64,000 nt of DNA from Chitinophagaceae bacterium (GTDB lineage Bacteria > Bacteroidota > Bacteroidia > Chitinophagales > Chitinophagaceae), in contig JADKJX010000003.1 of the NCBI GenBank assembly GCA_016720775.1, positions 620,001-684,000 of the forward strand, given 5' to 3'. This document shows, piece by piece, positions 14,343 to 21,438 of this stretch. Numbering within the stretch: position 1 is the first letter of the stretch; each line of letters opens with the position of its first letter. A model generated the notes under the pieces. That model ran no database searches and was not told where the DNA came from. It worked only from the letters and a program-made list of their open reading frames with translations. Made by a program: the position numbers and the translations under genes.

Positions 14343-16823
14343 ATGGCGAATAAACTTAAATCCTCCAGGACAAAACCGGCCGACCCTGAGCAGTTGAAAC
14401 AGGAAAAGGAAGAAACGGTAGAGGTAAAACAATTACTTAAGGACGAACGTACGCATAAGATAGCCGGCAGTATCCTGCTGCTTTTCGCTTTCCTTTTCTT
14501 CATTGCTTTTACGTCTTATTTATTTACCTGGGGCGATGACCAGGACAAGTTCAGCTACCGCATGCTGCTTGCCAACGACATCAAAGTGCAGAACCTGCTC
14601 GGCACATTCGGTGCTTTCATTTCAGAGATATTTGTTCGCCATGGTTTTGGTATTGCTTCATTCCTTATCTGCAGTACATTTTTTGTGATCGGTATAAACC
14701 TGTTCTTTGGCAAAAAAGTTTTTTCCATCATCCGTAATATCAAATACCTCATCATTGGATTACCGGTTATAAGCGTGGCTGCTTCTGTGATATTCCAGGG
14801 TAAGATATTTCCTTATGGCGGAGCTGCCGGCGATATGATGAGAGACTGGATGTACCAGGTGATCGGAAAGATCGGCACCATTGCTGTTTTATCCGTGGCC
14901 GTGCTTTCGTATGTCATCTGGCGGTTCAATCCCGTGTTTAAGTTGCCTTCTAAAAATGCCGCAGGTAACCCGGACAAAAATGCGGAACCGGTTACTGAAA
15001 TCATTTCTGAAAAAGTAGAATGGGAAGGAACGGAAGAACCCATCCCGGCAACCGGTAATTCATTAAAAGGCAATGGTGCCATGCTGGATGTTACGGTTGG
15101 TGAAGAAAAGCTCTTGGATCATGGATTGAATGTGGTGGAGAGGGAAGAGGCGGAGATAAAAATGCCGGTAGTAAAAGAAGAACCCGCTATTAAAGAACCC
15201 GACATCCCTTTTAAACCGGTGAGTGCAGTAAGTGATCTACCGCTTGAGATTAAAACAGTGCCTGAAAAAATTGCAGAGGAAACAGGTGCAACAGCAGCAG
15301 CAAAAGTTGCCGCATCCAAACCATATGACCCCGTGCTTGACCTGCGGGATTACAAATACCCCGTACTTGACCTGCTGGAAAATCACGGCAGCGATAAAAT
15401 TGTTCAGGATGCCAATGAACTGGAGAATAATAAGAACCAGATCATCAATACGCTTAAGAACTACGACATACAGATACAGAAGATCTATGCCACGGTTGGC
15501 CCAACGGTTACCTTGTATGAAATTATTCCGGCGGCCGGTGTTCGTATCTCCCGTATCAAAAACCTGGAAGATGATATCGCCTTAAGTCTTGCTGCCCTGG
15601 GCATCCGCATCATTGCGCCCATACCCGGTAAGGGAACCATCGGTATTGAAGTACCCAATGCAAAGAAGACGGTGGTGAGCATGAAGACCTTGTTATCTTC
15701 CGAAAAATTCCAGAAAAATAATTTCTCTCTTCCCATTGCCATCGGTAAAAAAATTGACAATGAAAATTTCATTGTTGACCTTACTACCATGCCGCACCTG
15801 CTGATGGCAGGTGCCACCGGCCAGGGTAAATCGGTTGGGTTGAATGCCATTCTTGTTTCACTGCTTTACAAAAAACATCCTTCGCAACTGAAGTTTGTAC
15901 TGGTTGATCCGAAAAAAGTGGAGCTGAGTATTTACAAGACCATAGAAAATCATTTTTTGGCAAAACTGCCCGGCGAAGAAGACGCCATCATCACCGACAC
16001 AAAAAAAGTGGTGCATACCCTCAATGCGCTTTGCATTGAAATGGACAACCGCTACGACCTGTTGAAAGAAGCCGGTTGCCGCAACATCAGGGAATACAAT
16101 GAAAAATTTGTTGCCCGCAAATTAAATCCTGAAAAAGGCCATCAATACTTACCGTTCATTGTATTGGTTGTAGATGAGTTTGCCGACCTGATCATGACGG
16201 CTGGTAAAGAGGTGGAGATGCCGATCGCACGTTTGGCGCAGTTAGCAAGAGCCGTAGGTATTCACCTTATCATTGCCACACAAAGGCCTTCGGTGAATAT
16301 CATTACCGGTACCATTAAAGCAAACTTCCCGGCACGTATTGCTTTTAAAGTGAGCAGTAAAATAGACAGCCGCACCATTTTAGATACCGGCGGCGCCGAG
16401 CAATTGATCGGTAAGGGAGATATGCTCATCAGCTACAACGGCGATATTGTCCGTTTGCAATGTGCATTTGTTGATACACCCGAAGTGGATAAGATCGTTG
16501 ACTTCATTGGTCAGCAACGTGGTTATCCGCAGGCATTCTTATTACCCGAATACATTGATGAAAAAGAAATGGAAGGTAAGGATTTTGACCTCGGCGATAA
16601 AGATCCTTTGTTTGAAGATGCCGCCCGGCTTATTGTTGCCAGCCAGGTAGGAAGTACTTCTTTATTGCAGCGCCGCATGAAGCTGGGATATAACCGGGCC
16701 GGACGTTTGATGGACCAACTGGAAGCAGCAGGAATAGTTGGCGGCAACCAGGGAAGCAAGGCCAGGGATGTGTTGGTTAAAACAGAAGCAGATCTGCAAC
16801 AAATGCTGAATACTTTAAATTAA
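14343..16823 (+). CDS. ftsK: DNA translocase FtsK/SpoIIIE
   Basis: Septal DNA pump that moves chromosome ends during division; 826 residues from the ATG at 14343. It has an N-terminal membrane domain with about four hydrophobic segments (residues ~45-190) and a Pro/Glu-rich linker. The motor follows: alpha/beta RecA-like domains with Walker A GATGQGKSVG (about 490), Walker B VVDEFADLIM and ARAVGIHLIIATQRPSV. A C-terminal winged-helix gamma domain (STSLLQRRMKLGYNRAGRLMDQLE) reads KOPS-like sequences. The start follows from the -7 element just upstream; the frame upstream to 14310 would begin inside the promoter. It is followed, after a CCAATGAC word repeat, by pth. Confidence 0.95.
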   Translation: MANKLKSSRTKPADPEQLKQEKEETVEVKQLLKDERTHKIAGSILLLFAFLFFIAFTSYLFTWGDDQDKFSYRMLLANDIKVQNLLGTFGAFISEIFVRHGFGIASFLICSTFFVIGINLFFGKKVFSIIRNIKYLIIGLPVISVAASVIFQGKIFPYGGAAGDMMRDWMYQVIGKIGTIAVLSVAVLSYVIWRFNPVFKLPSKNAAGNPDKNAEPVTEIISEKVEWEGTEEPIPATGNSLKGNGAMLDVTVGEEKLLDHGLNVVEREEAEIKMPVVKEEPAIKEPDIPFKPVSAVSDLPLEIKTVPEKIAEETGATAAAKVAASKPYDPVLDLRDYKYPVLDLLENHGSDKIVQDANELENNKNQIINTLKNYDIQIQKIYATVGPTVTLYEIIPAAGVRISRIKNLEDDIALSLAALGIRIIAPIPGKGTIGIEVPNAKKTVVSMKTLLSSEKFQKNNFSLPIAIGKKIDNENFIVDLTTMPHLLMAGATGQGKSVGLNAILVSLLYKKHPSQLKFVLVDPKKVELSIYKTIENHFLAKLPGEEDAIITDTKKVVHTLNALCIEMDNRYDLLKEAGCRNIREYNEKFVARKLNPEKGHQYLPFIVLVVDEFADLIMTAGKEVEMPIARLAQLARAVGIHLIIATQRPSVNIITGTIKANFPARIAFKVSSKIDSRTILDTGGAEQLIGKGDMLISYNGDIVRLQCAFVDTPEVDKIVDFIGQQRGYPQAFLLPEYIDEKEMEGKDFDLGDKDPLFEDAARLIVASQVGSTSLLQRRMKLGYNRAGRLMDQLEAAGIVGGNQGSKARDVLVKTEADLQQMLNTLN

Positions 16824-16829
16824 AACCAT

Positions 16830-16940
16830 GTCATTGGTCATTGAAAAGAGTAAGCAAACCAGTTGCTTTAACTAGTTGTCATTAGTCATTGAAAAGAACT
16901 TACAAATAAGTAAGGTTTCCAATGACCAATGACCAATGAC
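16830..16940. repeat. GTCATTG/CAATGAC inverted word repeat between ftsK and pth
   Basis: GTCATTGGTCATTG (16830-16843) and a near copy GTCATTAGTCATTG (16878-16891), both followed by AAAAGA, face an inverted tandem run of CAATGAC (three copies, 16920-16940), with a further diverged unit to 16952. Either left copy can pair with the right run. ACTTA and TAAGT form a small inner palindrome (16899-16912). The element occupies the whole gap and ends ~20 nt before the pth ATG. Confidence 0.8.
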
Positions 16941-16959
16941 GATTGACCAATGTCACCAT

Positions 16960-17538
16960 ATGTCTAAATTTCTCCTTGTTGGTTTGGGTAATATCGGCCC
17001 CGAGTATGCAAATACCCGTCACAATATTGGCTTTGATGTATTGAATGTATTTGTGATGAAACACAAAGGCAGTTTTGCCGTAGACAGGCTGGCTTATATG
17101 GCCGAAGTAAAATTTAAAGGGAAGAACATAGTCTGCATTTGTCCCACCACTTACATGAACCTTAGTGGCCGGGCTTTTAAATACTGGATGGACAAAACAA
17201 AAGTGCCGCTGGAAAATACGCTCACTGTTGTGGACGATATTGCCTTGCCGTTGGATAGGATCCGGATCCGTCCTTCGGGAAGTGCCGGGGGACATAATGG
17301 ATTAAAGGATATTCAAAATATATTGGGCACAGATGTTTACCCCAAACTCAGGTTCGGCATCGGTAACCAATATCCAAAAGGGATGCAGGCCGATTTTGTA
17401 CTGGGCAAATGGCGAAAAGAGGAGGAGCCACAGGTAAGACTTAAAATTGAGACTACTGTCGGGGCCATAGAATGTTTTGTGACAGCAGGAATCGAGCAGG
17501 CAATGACATTATATAATAATATGTCTATAAAACTATAG
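16960..17538 (+). CDS. pth: Peptidyl-tRNA hydrolase
   Basis: Frees tRNA from stalled peptidyl-tRNA in the cytosol; 192 residues from the ATG at 16960. I prefer this start to the frame from 16936 because MSKFLLVGLGNIG is the canonical N-terminus and the upstream codons lie in a repeat. The catalytic His is in NTRHNIGF, the conserved Asn in TTYMNLSG, the Asp in VVDDIALPL, and GSAGGHNGLKD is the substrate-binding signature. The protein has the usual family length and is intact. Confidence 0.94.
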   Translation: MSKFLLVGLGNIGPEYANTRHNIGFDVLNVFVMKHKGSFAVDRLAYMAEVKFKGKNIVCICPTTYMNLSGRAFKYWMDKTKVPLENTLTVVDDIALPLDRIRIRPSGSAGGHNGLKDIQNILGTDVYPKLRFGIGNQYPKGMQADFVLGKWRKEEEPQVRLKIETTVGAIECFVTAGIEQAMTLYNNMSIKL

Positions 17539-17627
17539 GTTTCTCAGGATTGTTTCACATAATTGTTTTTTTTATCCTATTTGTCTATATTCGTGCTTGA
17601 ACCGCAATACCTTAAAAAAAGCGTGTA

Positions 17628-18239
17628 ATGAAGATTATTTGTGTAGGCCGTAACTATACGGATCATGTAAAAGAACTTGGTAACGAGATACCCGATGAGC
17701 CGGTTTTATTTATGAAACCGAAAAGTGCCTTGTTGCAAAGTCATACTCCCTTTTATTACCCCGAATTCACCAACGAACTGCATTATGAGTGTGAAATAGT
17801 TTTACGTGTTTGCAAGAACGGGAAATACATCCAGGAAAAACATGCACCTAATTATTATGATGCAGTAACCGTGGGGATCGATTTTACAGCCCGTGACATA
17901 CAGGATGAACTGAAAAAGAAAGGCCTGCCCTGGGAGAAAGCAAAGGCATTTGATAACTCTGCCGTGCTGGGAAAATTCATTGAGCTCACGCCCGACTTCA
18001 ACCGCAAGAGCATTAACTTTTCGTTATTAAAGAATAAGGAACTGGTACAGAAGGCAAACTCTTCGCAGATGATCTTCAGTTTTGAAAAGATCATTGAGAA
18101 TATCTCTAATTATTTTTCTTTAAACATCGGCGACCTCATTTTTACCGGCACTCCGGCGGGTGTTGGCGAAGCCGTGGTGGGAGACCAGCTGGAAGGGTTT
18201 ATAGACGACCAATGCCTGCTGAATATAGAAGTAAAATAA
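17628..18239 (+). CDS. Fumarylacetoacetate hydrolase family protein
   Basis: A 203-residue single-domain FAH-fold enzyme. MKIICVGRNYTDHVKELG starts the fold. The metal-binding acidic residues are seen in LHYECEIVLRV (Glu-x-Glu) and GIDFTARDIQDELKKKGLPW (Asp). LNIGDLIFTGTPAGVGEAVVGD is the closing family signature. The small size and sequence are closest in style to FAHD1/YcgM-type acylpyruvase or oxaloacetate decarboxylase; the substrate cannot be told. It is monocistronic, followed by an intrinsic terminator. Confidence 0.9.
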   Translation: MKIICVGRNYTDHVKELGNEIPDEPVLFMKPKSALLQSHTPFYYPEFTNELHYECEIVLRVCKNGKYIQEKHAPNYYDAVTVGIDFTARDIQDELKKKGLPWEKAKAFDNSAVLGKFIELTPDFNRKSINFSLLKNKELVQKANSSQMIFSFEKIIENISNYFSLNIGDLIFTGTPAGVGEAVVGDQLEGFIDDQCLLNIEVK

Positions 18240-18266
18240 GTTCACCTGGTTTTAACTGATTTATAT

Positions 18267-18300
18267 ATCGCTGGTTCATCCATCAGCGATTTTTTATTTT
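18267..18300 (+). terminator. Intrinsic terminator after the FAH gene
   Basis: ATCGCTG (18267-18273) pairs with CAGCGAT (18284-18290) across a 10-nt loop, followed by TTTTTTATTTT. It begins 28 nt after the FAH stop. Confidence 0.7.
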
Positions 18301-18301
18301 A

Positions 18302-18309
18302 TACCTTTG
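18302..18309 (+). promoter_or_regulatory. Candidate -7 element for the E1 gene
   Basis: TACCTTTG matches TAnnTTTG, placed right after the preceding terminator and 39 nt before the ATG at 18349. Confidence 0.4.
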
Positions 18310-18348
18310 GCGCACTTTATTTTTTCATCCCCGATGCTGCTGTATTAA

Positions 18349-20415
18349 ATGAACAACACGGATATTTTGTTAAGAGCTTACCGGTTGATGTGCCAGGCAA
18401 GGGCCATGGCCACTACCTATGAAGATAACCGGCCAATATGTAAATATGTACATTCAACCAGCCGGGGACACGAAGCCATTCAATTAGCCACCGCTTTCCA
18501 GCTATTACCCTGCGATTTTGTAAGTCCGTATTACCGGGATGAAAGTTTATTGCTTGGCCTTGGGTTTTCTCCCTATGAACTCATGTTGCAGCTGCTTGCA
18601 AAAGGCAACGACATATTTACCGGTGGCCGGGAATATTATTCGCATCCCAATTACCGGGGAGATGATAAACCAGGCATCATTCATCAAAGCAGCGCCACGG
18701 GTATGCAGGCCATCCCAACCACGGGTATTGCACAGGGCGTAAAATTTTTAGAGAATATCCAGTCAGATAAATTGAAAAAAGGCGCAAACGGAGAAATGCC
18801 GGTTGTGATCTGTTCGCTCGGCGATGCATCGGTTACCGAAGGGGAAGTGAGTGAAGCATTTCAGTTTGCTGCGTTGCACCAGTTGCCCATTATTTATTTG
18901 GTACAGGATAACGGATGGGGCATCAGTGTTACATCGGAAGAAGCAAGAACAACCAATGCCAATGAAATGGTAAAGGGTTTCAAAGGAATAAAACGCATCA
19001 GCATCGATGGCAGTGATTTTTTGCAGAGTTATGATGTAATGAAAAATGTGGTGGAAGAAGTGCGGCGGGAACGTCATCCTTTTTTAGTGCATGCAAGAGT
19101 TCCTTTACTTGGGCATCATACCAGCGGCGTTCGAAAAGAATTCTACCGTACCGATGAAGACCTTGCCAAACATGCATTGGATGATCCCGGTCCGAAACTC
19201 CGGCAGAAATTACTGGAGATGGGAATCAGCGAAGATCATTTAATTTATATTGAAGCAGAAGCGGCCAAAGAAATAGCGCATCATTTCCAGGGGGCAGTTG
19301 CGGCGCCTGAGCCAGATCCGGATACCGTTGGTAATTATGTTTTTGCTCCCACAGATATAACAGATGAGCATGGAGAGCGCAGTCCTGCCGGTAAAGAAAA
19401 AGTACTGATGGTGGATGCGGCCTTGTTTGCCATACGGGAGATCATGGAAGATTTTCCGGAAGCTGTTTTATACGGGCAGGATGTTGGCAGAAGACTTGGC
19501 GGCGTTTTCCGTGAAGCAGCAACATTGGCCGAGCAGTTTGGTGACCATCGTGTTTTTAATACCGCCATCCAGGAAGCGTATATCATCGGTTCAACCGTTG
19601 GCATGTGTGCAACAGGTTTAAAACCCATCGTGGAAGTTCAGTTCGGGGATTATATTTATCCCGGGTTGAATCAACTGGTAACAGAGATCTCAAAAAGCTG
19701 TTATCTCAGTTGCGGAAAATTCCCGGTGCAGACATTAATAAGAGTACCGGTTGGCGCTTATGGTGGCGGAGGCCCGTATCACAGTGGTTGTGTGGAAAGC
19801 ACGTTGCTTTCCATCAAAGGCATTAAAATAGTTTATCCCAGCAATGCAGCTGATATGAAAGGTTTATTGAAAGCTGCTTTCCTCGATCCCAATCCGGTAG
19901 TAATGCTTGAGCATAAAGGTTTGTACTGGAGTAAGGTTCCCGGTACCGAAGAAGCCAAGACCATTGAACCTTCAAGGGACTATATCATACCATTGGGCAA
20001 GGGCAATATTGTTTTGCCTGCAGATGATGATTATGTGGAAGAAGGAGAAAGCTGTTGTGTGATCACTTATGGTATGGGTGTTTACTGGGCAAAAGCAGCG
20101 GCTAAAAAATTTCCCGGCCAGGTGGAGGTGATCGATCTGCGTACCTTGTTTCCTTTGGATGAAGAACTTGTTTTTTCAACGGTGAAAAAACATGGGAAAT
20201 GCCTGGTCCTTACCGAAGAGCAGCAGAATAATTCTTTTGCAGAAGCGCTGGCAGGAAGAATTTCAAAAGCCTGTTTTCAATGGCTCGATGCACCGGTGGA
20301 AGTGATGGGCGCCATGAACTTGCCTGCTGTTCCGATGAATACGATATTAGAACAGGCCATGTTACCCAGTGCAGAAAAAGCCTCTAAGCGTATTGAACAA
20401 CTTCTGGGTGCTTAA
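18349..20415 (+). CDS. 2-oxoacid dehydrogenase E1, fused alpha and beta subunits
   Basis: Thiamine-diphosphate E1 component of a 2-oxoacid dehydrogenase complex, most likely the branched-chain (2-oxoisovalerate) type, which decarboxylates the oxoacid and loads acyl groups onto lipoyl-E2. The alpha half (~1-335) contains the ThDP/Mg motif GDASVTEGEVSEAFQFA ending in QDNGWGISV and the phosphorylation-loop-like LLGHHTSGVRKEFYR. The beta half (~345-688) contains GQDVGRRLGGVFREA, FNTAIQEAYIIGSTVG (catalytic Glu), VPVGAYGGGGPYHSG and a C-terminal transketolase domain. The 688 residues and single frame show a true fusion, a common arrangement in Bacteroidota. No E2 or E3 gene is in the window. Confidence 0.92.
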   Translation: MNNTDILLRAYRLMCQARAMATTYEDNRPICKYVHSTSRGHEAIQLATAFQLLPCDFVSPYYRDESLLLGLGFSPYELMLQLLAKGNDIFTGGREYYSHPNYRGDDKPGIIHQSSATGMQAIPTTGIAQGVKFLENIQSDKLKKGANGEMPVVICSLGDASVTEGEVSEAFQFAALHQLPIIYLVQDNGWGISVTSEEARTTNANEMVKGFKGIKRISIDGSDFLQSYDVMKNVVEEVRRERHPFLVHARVPLLGHHTSGVRKEFYRTDEDLAKHALDDPGPKLRQKLLEMGISEDHLIYIEAEAAKEIAHHFQGAVAAPEPDPDTVGNYVFAPTDITDEHGERSPAGKEKVLMVDAALFAIREIMEDFPEAVLYGQDVGRRLGGVFREAATLAEQFGDHRVFNTAIQEAYIIGSTVGMCATGLKPIVEVQFGDYIYPGLNQLVTEISKSCYLSCGKFPVQTLIRVPVGAYGGGGPYHSGCVESTLLSIKGIKIVYPSNAADMKGLLKAAFLDPNPVVMLEHKGLYWSKVPGTEEAKTIEPSRDYIIPLGKGNIVLPADDDYVEEGESCCVITYGMGVYWAKAAAKKFPGQVEVIDLRTLFPLDEELVFSTVKKHGKCLVLTEEQQNNSFAEALAGRISKACFQWLDAPVEVMGAMNLPAVPMNTILEQAMLPSAEKASKRIEQLLGA

Positions 20416-20440
20416 GAGTTAAAATTTTGATGAAATGGCC

Positions 20441-20448
20441 TATATTTG
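20441..20448 (+). promoter_or_regulatory. Candidate -7 element for the tRNA gene
   Basis: TATATTTG (TAnnTTTG) ends 9 nt before the first base of the tRNA, the expected distance for a tRNA promoter. The -33 spacing is not ideal. Confidence 0.45.
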
Positions 20449-20457
20449 CGCCCCAAT

Positions 20458-20531
20458 GTCGGGGTAGCTCAGCTGGTTAGAGCATCGGATTCATAACCCG
20501 AAGGTCGGCAGTTCAAGTCTGCTCCCCGATA
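20458..20531 (+). tRNA. tRNA-Met (CAT anticodon)
   Basis: 74 nt with a complete cloverleaf: acceptor GTCGGGG/CCCCGAT (first pair G-U), D arm GCTC-AGCTGGTTA-GAGC, anticodon loop TTCATAA, T arm GGCAG-TTCAAGT-CTGCT and discriminator A. CCA is not encoded. The acceptor end pairs through, which argues against initiator tRNA (an unpaired 1-72 is typical there). Elongator tRNA-Met is the simplest call, but a lysidine-modified tRNA-Ile (CAU) cannot be excluded by eye. The 31-39 pair is an A-C mismatch. Confidence 0.9.
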
Positions 20532-20534
20532 CAG

Positions 20535-20577
20535 AGCCTTTCAATACTGAGCTTGTCGAAGTATGAAGGGCTTTTTT
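20535..20577 (+). terminator. Terminator after the tRNA, with ACTGAGCTTGTCGAAGT core
   Basis: The arm AGCCTTTCAATACT (20535-20548) pairs with AGTATGAAGGGCT (20560-20572), followed by six T. The apex is gagcttgtcga. The ACTGAGCTTGTCGAAGT core is itself a palindromic word that recurs between genes in many bacterial genomes. Confidence 0.75.
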
Positions 20578-20640
20578 AATTCCCGTTTTGCCGGAATTTT
20601 ATGTTATGCCTTTCCACGCTAACCTCATAACCGCAATCCT

Positions 20641-20648
20641 TAAATTTG
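20641..20648 (+). promoter_or_regulatory. Candidate -7 element for the Nudix regulator
   Basis: TAAATTTG (TAnnTTTG) lies 15 nt before the ATG at 20664. It overlaps the TTG of the longer frame, so it also decides the start. Confidence 0.4.
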
Positions 20649-20663
20649 TATATTACTCCTGTT

Positions 20664-21368
20664 ATGAAAAAATATGCAGGCCAATCGGCCATGCTGGTAG
20701 CAATAGATTGTATCATCTTCGGTTTCGACGGGGATGAACTCAAGCTATTGCTCATACAAAGGGGCCTGGAACCGGAAAAAGGGAAGTGGAGCCTGATGGG
20801 CGGCTTTGTGAAGCCGAAAGAGGATTTGGAAAAAGCGGCTGCACGGATATTGAAACAACTCACCGGGCTGGAAGATGTTTACATGGAACAACTGCAGGCT
20901 TTTGGTGACCCCGACCGTGATCCAGTTGAGCGAACACTATCTATTGCCTGGTTTGCCCTGGTGGATATACACAAATATGAGAAACAACTCAGTGACGATC
21001 ATCACCCGGAATGGGTGCCTGTAAAAAAATTACCCAAACTGGTGTTTGATCACCGGAAGATGGTGGACCTGGCCAAAAAGCGGCTGCAGTATAAAGCAGC
21101 CTTACACCCATTGTTATTTGAGCTGTTGCCCGACCGGTTCACCATTCCCCAGTTGCTCAACCTGTACCAGGCCCTGTATGATAAAAAACTGGACAAAAGG
21201 AATTTCAACCGGAAACTGTTATCTGCAAAGCTCCTTATCAAACAAAAGTATAAGAAAAAGGAGGGATCAAGGCGGGGCGCTTTTTATTATAAGCTCGACA
21301 AAAGGAAATACTATTCCAATATTGATGCATTCATGAGTTTTCTTCCAGCCCGTGAGATATTCAGTTGA
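20664..21368 (+). CDS. araR: Nudix-fold transcriptional regulator (AraR type)
   Basis: A 234-residue protein: a Nudix domain (about 1-140) followed by a winged-helix DNA-binding domain (ELLPDRFTIPQLLNLYQALY, then RNFNRKLLSAKLL, then RRGAFYYKLDKRKY). In the Nudix box, GGFVKPKEDLEKAA is followed by RILKQLTGL where catalytic members have REUxEE, so the metal-binding glutamates are missing and the domain should sense rather than hydrolyse. This is the plan of NrtR and of the Bacteroides arabinose regulator AraR, and the gene stands directly upstream of an arabinose operon, transcribed the same way. The ligand is probably L-arabinose, by analogy. The araR symbol rests on context plus architecture. 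The start is ATG 20664; the earlier TTG is in the -7 element. Confidence 0.85.
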   Translation: MKKYAGQSAMLVAIDCIIFGFDGDELKLLLIQRGLEPEKGKWSLMGGFVKPKEDLEKAAARILKQLTGLEDVYMEQLQAFGDPDRDPVERTLSIAWFALVDIHKYEKQLSDDHHPEWVPVKKLPKLVFDHRKMVDLAKKRLQYKAALHPLLFELLPDRFTIPQLLNLYQALYDKKLDKRNFNRKLLSAKLLIKQKYKKKEGSRRGAFYYKLDKRKYYSNIDAFMSFLPAREIFS

Positions 21369-21393
21369 CACCCGCCCCATGAAAACGAACTTT

Positions 21394-21427
21394 TTTGAGT
21401 TTGGCAAATAAGTGTTATTTTGACACT
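21394..21427 (+). promoter_or_regulatory. Candidate araBD promoter with overlapping operator
   Basis: The inverted repeat AGTGT-N7-ACACT (21411-21427) overlaps a near-consensus -7 (TATTTTG, 21416-21422). A TTTG (21394-21397) lies 18 nt upstream of it. The ATG of the kinase fusion follows at 21439. An operator covering the -7 box would suit repression by the adjacent Nudix regulator. I have not matched it to a published AraR consensus. Confidence 0.45.
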
Positions 21428-21438
21428 CATCTTTTATC

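Noticed and set aside
16830..16952. Possible CRISPR or tandem-repeat array from repeated GTCATTG/CAATGAC words
   Set aside because: Units are 7-14 nt with no unique spacers and appear in both orientations; this is an inverted word repeat and no cas genes are present.
20458..20531. Initiator tRNA-fMet
   Set aside because: The first acceptor position forms a G-U pair and the anticodon stem lacks the three G-C pairs typical of initiators; elongator Met or tRNA-Ile(CAU) fits better.
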